This document shows positions 16,732 to 25,677 of a stretch of DNA of 64,000 nucleotides, piece after piece. The position numbers and the translations under genes are program-made. Each line of letters opens with the position of its first letter. Positions within the stretch are counted from its first letter, which is position 1. Below the pieces are notes generated by a model. That model did not search any database and had not been told where the DNA came from. It worked only from the letters and a program-made list of their open reading frames with translations. The stretch is from Salinimonas profundi (GTDB lineage Bacteria > Pseudomonadota > Gammaproteobacteria > Enterobacterales > Alteromonadaceae), in the NCBI RefSeq assembly GCF_014750655.1, contig NZ_JABBXD010000007.1, positions 124,001 to 188,000 on the forward strand. The letters are read 5' to 3'.

Positions 16732-17592
16732 TCACTCATTATTTGTTACTATTTTTGCCGCAATCTTAAATTTAAGCCGCTGAATCGGGCCGCGGTTTCC
16801 TTTCGGGCACCAGGTGCGGGTAAGTTTATTGCGGTAAGCATCGAAGTGTAGGCCATAAGGGGCACATAATACCTCGCCCCGGTTAAGCAATATTTTAAGG
16901 GCATAAGTTTCTGCCATACCAGCACACAGGTTTACCGCCATTCCCGTAGAAGGGCCCCGCCGTTCTTTAAAACTAACCGCGGTTTCATCCACCAGATAAT
17001 TTCGCTGCAGCATGGCCGGAGAAAGGCCAATCAGAAACTGAATAAGCTGGCTTTCCGTGTCCTGCTTATCCTCAAAGCGAAAATATTCCTCAAAGGTCAT
17101 CTTGCCGGGCATAAAGCAGAGCAGGGCACAGCCCATCCCCAAGGGAGCGGCCGTGACCACCGGAATATTTTTATCATAACATTTCTGGAAAACCAGCTTG
17201 CGGGCATCCAATGCAAAAAAATCGAGGCTATCTATATATAGGTCGACATCGTTAAGAAAGTCATCCACGTTGTCGGCATTCACGCCGTCGCCAAAATCGC
17301 GAATGTCCATTTCCGGGTTAATATCTTTAAGCATGTCATGCATGACATGCATTTTGTTTTTTCCCACCGTAGACATAAACGCGCCAGCCTGACGATTGAA
17401 GTTATGGACATCGTATTCATCAAAGTCCGATAAGTTCACGTTGCCAATACCCAAACGCGCCAAAGTGAGGGCATGCATACTGCCCACACCACCGCATCCG
17501 GCAATCGCGACTCGTTTCTGGCGTAACTGTGACTGTTCCTGTTGAGTAACCCAGCCGATATTTCTGGAAAATGCGGTATCGTAATCAAACAC
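16732..17592 (-). CDS. ThiF/MoeB/HesA family adenylyltransferase (orphan E1-like)
   Basis: About 286 residues from a GTG at 17592, which gives the N-terminus MFDYDTAFSRNIGWVT; a TTG at 17649 opens the frame earlier without a ribosome-binding site. The ATP-binding loop GCGGVGS is at residues 32-38. The adenylation arginine motif FNRQ and the acidic SDFDEYD follow, as in E1-like enzymes that adenylate a C-terminal carboxylate. The two CXXC zinc pairs of MoeB/ThiF are not evident. No ubiquitin-like or sulfur-carrier partner lies nearby, so the substrate is unknown. It sits between the PEP-CTERM genes and a secreted protease; a functional link is only suggested by position. Confidence 0.8.
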   Translation of the reverse strand: MFDYDTAFSRNIGWVTQQEQSQLRQKRVAIAGCGGVGSMHALTLARLGIGNVNLSDFDEYDVHNFNRQAGAFMSTVGKNKMHVMHDMLKDINPEMDIRDFGDGVNADNVDDFLNDVDLYIDSLDFFALDARKLVFQKCYDKNIPVVTAAPLGMGCALLCFMPGKMTFEEYFRFEDKQDTESQLIQFLIGLSPAMLQRNYLVDETAVSFKERRGPSTGMAVNLCAGMAETYALKILLNRGEVLCAPYGLHFDAYRNKLTRTWCPKGNRGPIQRLKFKIAAKIVTNNE

Positions 17593-17782
17593 TGCTAAAT
17601 CTCTCTTACTATTCGCGTTAATGCCAAGATAAGTATGTTGCTGACACAAAAGAAGGCGAGTGTTTTAAACACTGATGTCAGCATGATAGTGCTTACTTTT
17701 TATTATTGATGCATACTATTATACACACGGGCAATTTAAAATGCGGTCCGGCAAAAGGATTTAACAATAAAGGGTGGTAAAG

Positions 17783-18553
17783 ATGGTCGCAGGGAAATTT
17801 GCAGTGGTTTTATTGCTGATGGGCCTCTGTCATTCAGCACTGGCTGCAACGCTTGCTGATACGGTTAAACAGATTAAGCCATCGGTAGTGGGTGTAGGGC
17901 TTGTTGCGCCACTGGCCACAGTAAGTCACCAGTTAAAGGGAACCGGTTTTGTCATTGGCAACGGTAAGTACGTGGTCACCAATACGCATGTTATCGATAT
18001 GCAGGTACCTGACGATGTAAAATATCAGCGCACCGTGTTTGCCGGGCATGGAAAAAAAGGCCAGATTTTACCGGTTGAAAACATTTTCAGGGATGAAGAG
18101 CATGATCTGGCGATCCTCGAAATTCCCACCGCGTTACCTGCACTACCACTTTATAATGAGGCCGAGCCTGTTAGCGATGGTACCGATATTGCCGTAACAG
18201 GGTTTCCCATTGGCGGGGTGCTAGGCCTATATCCGGCTACCCATAAAGGCATCGTCGCCGCATACACACCCAATATCATCGCGGCGAAAAACACCTCACA
18301 GATATCTGAACAATTCCTGCAACGTTTGCGTAATCCTTTTATGGTATATCAGCTGGACGTTGTTGCTTATCCCGGCAACAGTGGTAGCCCGGTGTATCGC
18401 GCCGACACAAAAGACGTGTTCGCTGTAGTAAATAAAGTATTTGTAAAAGAAACCAAAGAGTCGGCAATTATCCGTCCCAGTGGAATTACTTATGCTATAC
18501 CGGCCAGCTACATTATTGCGCTGGCTCGCAAGCATAACATTCCGTTGCAGTAG
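17783..18553 (+). CDS. Secreted trypsin-like serine protease (DegP/S1C-like, no PDZ)
   Basis: 256 residues from the ATG at 17783, with AAGGG 8 bases upstream. The signal peptide ends at about residue 21 (CHSALA). The triad is visible: H69 in TNTHVI, D108 in EHDLAIL and S200 in YPGNSGSPVY. Only the protease domain is present; there is no PDZ domain. It probably cuts or senses misfolded or sorted proteins in the periplasm. It is divergent from the ThiF-family gene, with a near-palindrome (AGTGTTT-T-AAACACT, 17660-17674) between them, and lies just before the nucleotide-sugar genes. Confidence 0.85.
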   Translation: MVAGKFAVVLLLMGLCHSALAATLADTVKQIKPSVVGVGLVAPLATVSHQLKGTGFVIGNGKYVVTNTHVIDMQVPDDVKYQRTVFAGHGKKGQILPVENIFRDEEHDLAILEIPTALPALPLYNEAEPVSDGTDIAVTGFPIGGVLGLYPATHKGIVAAYTPNIIAAKNTSQISEQFLQRLRNPFMVYQLDVVAYPGNSGSPVYRADTKDVFAVVNKVFVKETKESAIIRPSGITYAIPASYIIALARKHNIPLQ

Positions 18554-18633
18554 AGCTTGCCCGTAGGCAAGATAGTCGTTTCCTTGCAAAATAAAATGTG
18601 CAAACATCATTAAAAAATGAGCGTTGTAAGTGT

Positions 18634-19908
18634 ATGTCAGTAGAATTTAATAAAATCGCCGTTATCGGTCTGGGCTATGTAGGTTTACCTTTGGCTGTAG
18701 CATTCGGGCGATATCGCACCACCGTTGGCTTTGATATCAACTCTCAGCGGGTAAAAGAACTTCAGGAAAATAAAGATCACACGCTGGAAGTGACCGAAGA
18801 AGAATTAAAGGCTGCTTCTTCTCTTAGCTTCACTGATGACAAGTCTGCGCTGTCCGGGTGTGATGTGATTATTGTTACGGTTCCTACGCCCATCGATAGC
18901 AATAAACAACCTGATATGACGCCACTGCACAAAGCCAGTGAAATGATTGGCGAGGTCATTACAGCCAACACGGTTGTTATTTATGAATCAACGGTATATC
19001 CGGGCGCAACAGAAGAATACTGTATTCCGATTATCGAAAAGAAATCCGGGCTTACTTTTAACAAGGACTTCTTCGCCGGTTATAGCCCGGAGCGCATCAA
19101 CCCGGGTGACAAACAACATCGCCTGGAATCCATCGTAAAAGTCACCTCAGGCAGCACGCCGGAGATTGCCGATAAAGTTGACGCCCTGTATCGCGAAATT
19201 ATCACCGCGGGGACTCACCGCGCCTCCTCAATCAAAGTCGCTGAGGCGGCAAAAGTGATTGAAAACACACAGCGCGATTTGAATATCGCCCTGATAAACG
19301 AACTGGCAATGATTTTTGCCAGAGCGGGTATTGATACGGAAGAAGTTTTGGAAGCGGCAGGCAGTAAGTGGAACTTTTTGCCATTTCGCCCTGGCCTGGT
19401 TGGCGGACACTGTATTGGTGTCGACCCTTACTACCTTACTCATAAGGCAGAGGAGCTGGGCCACCATCCGGATGTGATACTGGCAGGACGCCGCATCAAT
19501 GACAAGATGGGAGAGTATGTCGTTTCCCGTCTGGTTAAAACCATGCTTAAAAAGCAAATAATGGTAAATGGCGGAAATGTGTTGCTTCTGGGTATCACCT
19601 TTAAAGAAAACTGTCCGGATATCCGTAACACTAAAGTCGTTGATATCGCAACAGAATTGCGTGAATACAACGTTAATCTGGACATCTACGACCCATGGGC
19701 AGACCCGGAAGAGGTTTTGCATGAGTACGGCCTGGAGCTGACTGACTCACCCGAAAAAGGCAAATATGATGCTATCATCGGTGCGGTGGCGCATAACCAG
19801 TTCAAAGCCTGGTCAGCGGAAGAATTGCGTAGTTTCTGTAAAGACGAAAGCGTGATTTTTGATTTAAAATATATGTTTGATAAAACAGGCGTTGATATAC
19901 GCTTATAA
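18634..19908 (+). CDS. tviB: Nucleotide-sugar C6-dehydrogenase, TviB/WbpO type
   Basis: 424 residues from the ATG at 18634. The NAD-binding loop is [10 protein letters not shown] near the N-terminus. The catalytic region [14 protein letters not shown] contains the active-site cysteine, and a C-terminal UDP-binding domain follows ([15 protein letters not shown]). These enzymes oxidise UDP-HexNAc to the uronic acid in two NAD-dependent steps. Sequence features favour the Vi-antigen type (UDP-N-acetylgalactosamine or -glucosamine) over UDP-glucose dehydrogenase, but specificity is inferred. The epimerase gene follows after 12 bases, forming a two-gene operon that supplies an acidic sugar precursor. 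Confidence 0.88.
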   Translation: MSVEFNKIAVIGLGYVGLPLAVAFGRYRTTVGFDINSQRVKELQENKDHTLEVTEEELKAASSLSFTDDKSALSGCDVIIVTVPTPIDSNKQPDMTPLHKASEMIGEVITANTVVIYESTVYPGATEEYCIPIIEKKSGLTFNKDFFAGYSPERINPGDKQHRLESIVKVTSGSTPEIADKVDALYREIITAGTHRASSIKVAEAAKVIENTQRDLNIALINELAMIFARAGIDTEEVLEAAGSKWNFLPFRPGLVGGHCIGVDPYYLTHKAEELGHHPDVILAGRRINDKMGEYVVSRLVKTMLKKQIMVNGGNVLLLGITFKENCPDIRNTKVVDIATELREYNVNLDIYDPWADPEEVLHEYGLELTDSPEKGKYDAIIGAVAHNQFKAWSAEELRSFCKDESVIFDLKYMFDKTGVDIRL

Positions 19909-19920
19909 GGAACGCTTAAA

Positions 19921-20937
19921 ATGAAAGTGCTTGTTACCGGAGCGGCGGGGTTCATAGGTTCACACGTATCCATGTACCTGCTTGAGCGGGGCGATGAGGT
20001 CGTCGGTTTGGATAATCTTAATGATTATTACGATCCCACATTAAAAGATGCGCGTCTTGAACGCATTAATGCGCTACCCAGTGCCGATAACTTCCGTTTT
20101 GTAAAGATGTCGGTTGAAGATCGTGAAGGCATGGAAGCGCTCTTTGCCAAAGAGAAGTTTGATAAAGTTGTTCATCTGGCTGCACAAGCCGGCGTTCGGT
20201 ATTCTATCGAAAATCCGCATGCCTATATCGATTCCAATATTGTCGGCTTCATGAACATTCTTGAAGGTTGCCGCCATAACGAAATCAAGCATCTGGTCTA
20301 TGCATCTTCCAGTTCAGTCTATGGGGCGAACGAGAGTATGCCGTTTGCGGTGGAAGATAATGTCGATCACCCAATGTCGCTGTACGCTGCCAGTAAAAAA
20401 GCCAATGAACTGATGGCGCATACATACAGCAATCTGTATAACCTGCCGACTACGGGTTTACGCTTTTTCACGGTATATGGCCCTTGGGGCCGCCCGGATA
20501 TGGCGCTGTTCCTGTTTACCAAGGCAATATTGGAAGATGAGCCTATAAAGGTATTTAACCACGGTAATCATCGCCGTGACTTTACCTATATCGACGATAT
20601 TGTAGAAGGCATTATCGCTACTCTGGATAACACTGCACAGGTTGATCCGCAGTGGACAGGTGAAAAGCCAAATCCAGGTTCCAGCAAGGTGCCGTGGAAA
20701 GTGTATAACATTGGTGCACAAACACCAGTACACCTGCTAACGTATATCGAGACGCTGGAAAATGCGCTGGGTAAGAAGGCTGAGAAAGAGTTACTGCCAC
20801 TACAACCGGGCGATGTACCGGATACCTTTGCTGATGTTGAAGCGCTGGTAAAAGATACTGGTTACAGACCTACTACCACCATTGAAACAGGTGTAAATAA
20901 CTTTGTAGAGTGGTATCGGGACTATTACAAAGTCTGA
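19921..20937 (+). CDS. NAD-dependent epimerase, UDP-glucuronate 4-epimerase-like
   Basis: 338 residues of the extended short-chain dehydrogenase family. The NAD loop is GAAGFIGSH at 7-15. The catalytic pair is SSSVYG and YAASKKANE (YxxxK). Residues such as [16 protein letters not shown] and [12 protein letters not shown] are typical of UDP-glucuronate/galacturonate 4-epimerases of capsule loci. It follows the TviB-type dehydrogenase, so its true substrate may be an N-acetylated uronic acid instead. The gene is followed by a strong terminator that closes the operon. Confidence 0.88.
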   Translation: MKVLVTGAAGFIGSHVSMYLLERGDEVVGLDNLNDYYDPTLKDARLERINALPSADNFRFVKMSVEDREGMEALFAKEKFDKVVHLAAQAGVRYSIENPHAYIDSNIVGFMNILEGCRHNEIKHLVYASSSSVYGANESMPFAVEDNVDHPMSLYAASKKANELMAHTYSNLYNLPTTGLRFFTVYGPWGRPDMALFLFTKAILEDEPIKVFNHGNHRRDFTYIDDIVEGIIATLDNTAQVDPQWTGEKPNPGSSKVPWKVYNIGAQTPVHLLTYIETLENALGKKAEKELLPLQPGDVPDTFADVEALVKDTGYRPTTTIETGVNNFVEWYRDYYKV

Positions 20938-20961
20938 TATTTAGCTGATTAATACATGCGA

Positions 20962-20994
20962 TAAAAAGGGGCGTGAAATACGCCCCTTTTTTTT
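20962..20994 (+). terminator. Terminator of the tviB-epimerase operon
   Basis: GGGGCG-TGAAATA-CGCCCC followed by eight T, 25 bases after the stop codon. Confidence 0.92.
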
Positions 20995-21127
20995 ATTTCT
21001 ATAAGAAAAGCAGATTACACAAGCTGTCTTTTTGTGATGACAGCGTTTCGTTTTGGCTCAAAAAATAAAAGGCTGTTTTATAAGGAATAAAATGTGTCAG
21101 GCTTTTTAACAGCGTGCATCTCTTACG

Positions 21128-22033
21128 TCAGTATGCGTGGCGTTGCAGTGCCTTCGCGTTAGGCGCAACCTCGTTGCGATAGAATGTTTCGACCTCTGGA
21201 AGCTGTTCACGAATACTGCCACGAATGGTATTGAGCATTGATTTGAAGCCAGGCTTCAAATTATCCATCAAGAGCTCTTTATTGATGTAATACGGGGCAC
21301 GCTTACCGTGATAATCGATAACAGGTCCGATTTGCTCAAACCGGATACCGACAAAACTCATACTGCGGGCTAATCTTGGCTCCATCATGACAAAGGCATG
21401 GCGGATATCACCCTCAATGGCTGTCGCAGCCGCGGCAAAATACAATCCGATAGCGATGAATGGGAAGCAGCGTAATTCTGTTTCGGAATAGGCGGATTGG
21501 TTAATAACACCCGTCGCTGCGCCCGCAAATCGGTCCATCTGACGCCGCCTGAACTGCGCGGGTACTGCAAGTCTGGAGATTTCACACACTTCTTTACGGT
21601 CAAAGTTCTGCGGGTTGAGATCGTGCCGGGTAATAGAGGATAAGCAATATTTCTCAATGGGCAGCAACTCATGGTCCTGCAACGGACGAACGGTGCGAAC
21701 GGTACCGGCAAGACTACCGCTATTTAAATGCCGGATAAGACAATGGCGGGAGAATTGATCAAACTCATCAACTTCCAGCCCGTCAGGCGCGACAGGCTCA
21801 AATTTCAGTTCTTCACAATACACATTGTGCCGAATCTGAAACGCAGCATTACGCATTTCGTGATCTCTGGCCATGATAGGCGTCAGATAGGTGCCAAAGT
21901 GAGAAGAAATATAATTAGCTTCACGAAGCTGCTTATAGCCCTTAATCAGTTTGCCTAATTTAGTGCCGTTAACTTTACGGGAAAGGCTTCCCATGAATGC
22001 TGGTCTGTTGGCCATAATGCTACTACTTCTCAT
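21128..22033 (-). CDS. PEP-CTERM/exosortase system-associated acyltransferase
   Basis: 301 residues in the autoinducer-synthase/GNAT-like fold. RHNVYCEELKFEP, GTVRTVRPL, EISRLAVPAQFRRRQ and YFAAAATAI are characteristic of the acyltransferase family that co-occurs with XrtA/PEP-CTERM loci. The acyl donor and acceptor are unknown; it resembles LuxI-type N-acyl amino acid synthases only distantly. The start may be the ATG at 22033 or the one at 22015, as neither ribosome-binding site is strong. Its presence beside PrsT and three PEP-CTERM proteins confirms the system, although no exosortase is in view. Confidence 0.85.
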   Translation of the reverse strand: MRSSSIMANRPAFMGSLSRKVNGTKLGKLIKGYKQLREANYISSHFGTYLTPIMARDHEMRNAAFQIRHNVYCEELKFEPVAPDGLEVDEFDQFSRHCLIRHLNSGSLAGTVRTVRPLQDHELLPIEKYCLSSITRHDLNPQNFDRKEVCEISRLAVPAQFRRRQMDRFAGAATGVINQSAYSETELRCFPFIAIGLYFAAAATAIEGDIRHAFVMMEPRLARSMSFVGIRFEQIGPVIDYHGKRAPYYINKELLMDNLKPGFKSMLNTIRGSIREQLPEVETFYRNEVAPNAKALQRHAY

Positions 22034-22210
22034 CTCACGCCATATCTACCGGATGGCAGACTAGTACGTACTATATGGAGCTTGTCGATAAGTGTTGCAT
22101 CAGTTTGCACATTTTCCAAGCAGAATTTGATTTATTATCTTCGCTACAAGTATAGCTGATAATACCTTAAAGATTTGTCGGTGAATTTTACTCAAAAGCG
22201 CGAGACAATT

Positions 22211-22240
22211 AGAAAGCCGCCAGGTTAAGGCGGCTTTTTC
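22211..22240. terminator. Hairpin terminator after malate synthase
   Basis: AAAGCCGCC-7 nt-GGCGGCTTT, about 40 bases after the malate synthase stop. The T tract is better on the plus strand than on the minus strand. Confidence 0.65.
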
Positions 22241-22278
22241 AAACTTACATCACCTGTAGTTTGGACATACTTAATACA

Positions 22279-24471
22279 TCAGGCTTGGGCCAGCTTCGCC
22301 TTCATTTCACGACGACGCTGATGCAACAGTGGTTCGGTGTAGCCACTTGGCTGGCGCGTGCCCTCAAAAATAAGGTCGCAGGCAGCCTGGTAACCGATGG
22401 AGTTATGCAGGTCTGGGGTCATCGGAATATAAGCATCATCACCGGCATTTTGTTCATCAACCAGTGCAGCCATTCGCGCCAGTGTGTCCTCGACCTGCGT
22501 TTTAGAGACGACCCCATGTTCCAGCCAATTCGCAATGTGTTGAGACGATATTCTTAATGTGGCGCGATCCTCCATCAAGCCGACATTATCAATATCCGGC
22601 ACTTTGGAGCAGCCAATGCCCTGATGAACCCAGCGCACCACATAACCAAGAATACCCTGCACATTGTTGTCCAGCTCGCGTTGAATTTGCGAGTCGGATA
22701 ATGTGCAATCTTGCGCCATTAAAGGAATTGTTAAAATATCTGACAGTCCATCAAACGAACTGTTTTGCAAGGATTTTTGGACGTCGAACACATCCACCTG
22801 ATGATAATGTAAAGCATGCAGAGTGGCCGCAGTGGGTGAGGGAACCCAGGCTGTGGATGCGCCCGCTTGAGGATGGCCGATTTTTGCTTTCATCATCGCT
22901 GCCATATTATCCGGTATGGGCCACATACCTTTACCAATCTGCGCTTTGCCCGCCAGACCGCACTCAAGACCGGTGACCACATTGGCTTTCTCATACGCTC
23001 CAATCCAGGGTCGTTCTTTCAATTCCGCTTTAGGCGCAAAGGCGCCGGCCAGCATTGAGGTATGAATTTCATCACCGGTTCGATCCAAAAAGCCGGTATT
23101 GATAAATACTACCCGGTGCTGTGCTCTGGCGATACACGCCTTGAGGTTAACGCTGGTGCGACGCTCCTCATCCATGATACCCATTTTCAATGTATTTTCA
23201 GTCAGGCCCAGGGCCTGTTCGACACGTCTGAATAAGGTATCAGAAAATGCCACTTCATCCGGCCCGTGCATTTTAGGTTTGACGATGTAAATACTGCCTT
23301 TCCTTGAATTACGGTATTCGCCATTTTCTTTTAAATCATGAATGCCGATTAGCGCGGTAACCATGGCATCCATCAACCCTTCAAATACCGGCTCGCCGTC
23401 CACCAGAATGGCATCATTTTGCATTAAGTGACCGACGTTACGTACAAACATCAGGCTTCTGCCAGGCAGCGTAAACGATGAGTTGTCTCCGGCGCGAAGA
23501 TATCGTCTGTCCTGATTTAATCTCCGTACGGATGACTGCCCGTTTTTCGACACCTCGACAGACAGTGTGCCTTTCATCAGGCCCAGCCAGTTTTTGTAAA
23601 CCACAGTTTTATCTTCAGCGTCAACCGCTGCTACCGAATCTTCACAATCCATGATGGTGCTTAACGCCGCCTCCATCAGAATATCGCTGACGCCAGCCTT
23701 ATCGGTTTTGCCAACCGGATGGTCTCTGTCAATCTGGAGTTCGAAATGCAGTTGGTTATGAATGAAGAGCAATGCCTCGGGTGTCTGGGCACTCCCGCGG
23801 TACCCTGCCAGTAATTGGGGCGTTTTAAGCTCTGTTTCACTGCCGTCAGAAAATTTAACAGTCAGCTTATCGCCCTTTATCCAGTAGCTTATTGCATCGT
23901 GGTGTGAGCCCGTCTGAAGGGGAATAACCGTATCCAGCCACGCTTTTGCCTTTTGAACGACAGCGGCGCCACGCGTTTCGTTGTATGAACTGCCCGGCGC
24001 CAGTTCGCCGTCCTGTTCAATCACATCGGTACCGTAAAATGCATCATACAGGCTGCCCCAACGCGCATTGGCAGCATTTAATGCGTAGCGTGCATTATTG
24101 ATAGGCACTACCAGCTGGGGACCAGCCATGGTTGCAACTTCATCATCCACTCGATCAACAGTAACGGTCACTTCCTGCGGCGGATTCACCAGGTAGCCAA
24201 TATCTCGTAAAAAAGCCTGGTATGACTCGTCGCTGACAGACTTACCCGCACGATGATAGTCATCTATTTGTTGTTGCAGTGATTCACGCTTTCCCAGCAA
24301 TGCAATATTTTGCGCAGTTAAGTCGGTCAGAATCGATTCAAAAGATTGCCAGAAATGAGCGGGCTGAATACCGGTGCCCGGTAACGCCTGTTCGTTAATA
24401 AACGTGTGTAGGGTAGAGGCGATATGAAGGCGGCCCTTAGCGACGTAGCTCTGATTAGTGTTATCAGCCAT
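22279..24471 (-). CDS. glcB: Malate synthase G
   Basis: 730 residues, matching the G isoform (about 720-730). It condenses glyoxylate with acetyl-CoA to give malate. Family hallmarks include the acid-rich MDCEDSVAAVDAEDK, the glyoxylate-site segment GIMDEERRTSVNLKACI, INTGFLDRTGDEIHTS, and the late HQGIGCSKVPDIDNVGLMEDRATLRISSQH. It is read in the same direction as the LysR gene and isocitrate lyase, so the glyoxylate shunt is clustered here. It probably has its own promoter in the 80 bases upstream, where an AT-rich dyad lies. Confidence 0.95.
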   Translation of the reverse strand: MADNTNQSYVAKGRLHIASTLHTFINEQALPGTGIQPAHFWQSFESILTDLTAQNIALLGKRESLQQQIDDYHRAGKSVSDESYQAFLRDIGYLVNPPQEVTVTVDRVDDEVATMAGPQLVVPINNARYALNAANARWGSLYDAFYGTDVIEQDGELAPGSSYNETRGAAVVQKAKAWLDTVIPLQTGSHHDAISYWIKGDKLTVKFSDGSETELKTPQLLAGYRGSAQTPEALLFIHNQLHFELQIDRDHPVGKTDKAGVSDILMEAALSTIMDCEDSVAAVDAEDKTVVYKNWLGLMKGTLSVEVSKNGQSSVRRLNQDRRYLRAGDNSSFTLPGRSLMFVRNVGHLMQNDAILVDGEPVFEGLMDAMVTALIGIHDLKENGEYRNSRKGSIYIVKPKMHGPDEVAFSDTLFRRVEQALGLTENTLKMGIMDEERRTSVNLKACIARAQHRVVFINTGFLDRTGDEIHTSMLAGAFAPKAELKERPWIGAYEKANVVTGLECGLAGKAQIGKGMWPIPDNMAAMMKAKIGHPQAGASTAWVPSPTAATLHALHYHQVDVFDVQKSLQNSSFDGLSDILTIPLMAQDCTLSDSQIQRELDNNVQGILGYVVRWVHQGIGCSKVPDIDNVGLMEDRATLRISSQHIANWLEHGVVSKTQVEDTLARMAALVDEQNAGDDAYIPMTPDLHNSIGYQAACDLIFEGTRQPSGYTEPLLHQRRREMKAKLAQA

Positions 24472-24525
24472 TTTTCTCTCCTTAGTTTTTATACCAGTGT
24501 AGAGGGCCTGCCACCTTATTTTTAA

Positions 24526-24551
24526 TTTATGATTTGTATCTTTGTCATAAA
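24526..24551. promoter_or_regulatory. AT-rich dyad upstream of glcB
   Basis: TTTATGA-N12-TCATAAA lies between the LysR stop and the malate synthase start. It could be an operator for the LysR regulator or a weak terminator of that gene; the sequence alone does not decide. Confidence 0.35.
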
Positions 24552-25508
24552 TTAGCTGAATGTCTCGCCTTCATTCATTCGCTGGGCAACATCGCCAATA
24601 AGGCGACGTAACCAGATATGTCCGGCATCGTGATGTAACAGCGCGCTCCAGGCCATCTTCAGCGCGATGGGGGGGATATCAAACGGCGGCGCTTTGAGCA
24701 CAACAGTGGGATCGTCACTAAACAACCTGGCCGCTTTAGTTGGGAGCGTGGCGATTAAATGCTGCGTTTTGGCGATTTGCAGTGCCGCGTGATAATGGCG
24801 GGTAAATACTCTGATATCCCGGTGCTTACCCAGCTTCACTAATTCCGCATCTACCCAGCCCAGTTTCTGAACCTCGTTGGGATCGATGCCCACACCCACA
24901 CCAAAACCCGTTTTACTCACCCAGACATGGCGGGCATTCAGATACCCCTGCAAATCCCAGTTATCAACTAACGGGTGCTGTGCACTCATGACACAGCTGA
25001 AAGTGTCATACCAGATAACTTTCTGATGGAAAGATAAAGGCAGTTCCTCAAAGCGGTTTATCGCCATATCCACCTTACCCTGTTCAACATCGTGAAACGT
25101 CACATCGGAAGGAGTAATAAGATCCAGCGTAATATTGGGCGCCTGCACGGCCAGTTCGTTTAACAGCCCCAGTAGCAGGGTACTTTCGGCGTAGTCACTG
25201 GTCATGATCCTGAATGTGCGCCGACTGGTGGCAGGCTCAAAATCGGTCTCCGGCTGAATCGAGCTTTCCAGTCTGCTCAGAACATCCCTTATGACTGGCT
25301 GCAGTTCCAGCGCGCGCTTTGTTGGCGTCATGCCATCACTGGTTCTGACCAGGAGCGGATCTTTAAATAAATCGCGTAAGCGCTTTAGACCATTGCTCAT
25401 CGCCGGCTGGGTGATGCTAAGCTGATTAGCGGCTTTAGTCACTGAGCCTTCCCGCAACAGCACATCCAGATAAACCAGAAGATTCAAATCCACTTTGGCT
25501 ATATTCAT
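24552..25508 (-). CDS. LysR-type transcriptional regulator
   Basis: 318 residues from the ATG at 25508 (an upstream TTG at 25529 is less likely). The helix-turn-helix is at about residues 11-60 (LLVYLDVLLREGSVTKAANQLSITQPAMSNGLKRLRDLF), followed by the linker helix and a substrate-binding domain (FRIMTSDYAESTLLLGLL). It lies between isocitrate lyase and malate synthase G on the same strand. I infer that it controls the glyoxylate shunt; the effector is unknown. A 23-base inverted repeat 80-100 bases upstream of its start may be its own operator. Confidence 0.88.
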   Translation of the reverse strand: MNIAKVDLNLLVYLDVLLREGSVTKAANQLSITQPAMSNGLKRLRDLFKDPLLVRTSDGMTPTKRALELQPVIRDVLSRLESSIQPETDFEPATSRRTFRIMTSDYAESTLLLGLLNELAVQAPNITLDLITPSDVTFHDVEQGKVDMAINRFEELPLSFHQKVIWYDTFSCVMSAQHPLVDNWDLQGYLNARHVWVSKTGFGVGVGIDPNEVQKLGWVDAELVKLGKHRDIRVFTRHYHAALQIAKTQHLIATLPTKAARLFSDDPTVVLKAPPFDIPPIALKMAWSALLHHDAGHIWLRRLIGDVAQRMNEGETFS

Positions 25509-25586
25509 TCTTTTAATGCCCTGTGACAAAAAACGTAATGAATGATTATAAAGGCAAGCTGCACAGAAGTCAGATAGTCATTTAGT

Positions 25587-25609
25587 CTTATGCTTGGAAA
25601 TAGCATAAG
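25587..25609. promoter_or_regulatory. Inverted repeat, candidate LysR-regulator operator
   Basis: CTTATGCT-N7-AGCATAAG is an 8-base perfect dyad with the 7-base spacer common in LysR-type boxes. It lies upstream of the LysR gene and beyond the isocitrate lyase terminator, so it is not needed as a second terminator. Confidence 0.45.
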
Positions 25610-25612
25610 CAA

Positions 25613-25637
25613 ATAAAAAAGGCTCCCGAAGGAGCCA
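25613..25637 (-). terminator. Terminator of aceA
   Basis: GGCTCC-4 nt-GGAGCC followed on the minus strand by TTTTTTATTT, about 40 bases past the stop codon. Confidence 0.9.
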
Positions 25638-25677
25638 GTGTTGGGAAGGGGAGGGCGTGGCGCCCTGTTAAAAGGAT

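Noticed and set aside
17331..17350. A 20-base perfect palindrome made of CATG-type units inside the ThiF-family gene
   Set aside because: It lies in the coding sequence for HVMHDM-type residues and is explained by repeated ATGCATG-like codons; there is no second copy nearby.
21022..21043. Dyad GCTGTC-N10-GACAGC after the epimerase terminator, resembling the PEP-CTERM upstream motif
   Set aside because: The spacer is one base longer than the three conserved sites and no sigma-54 element follows, so it is not counted as a fourth site.
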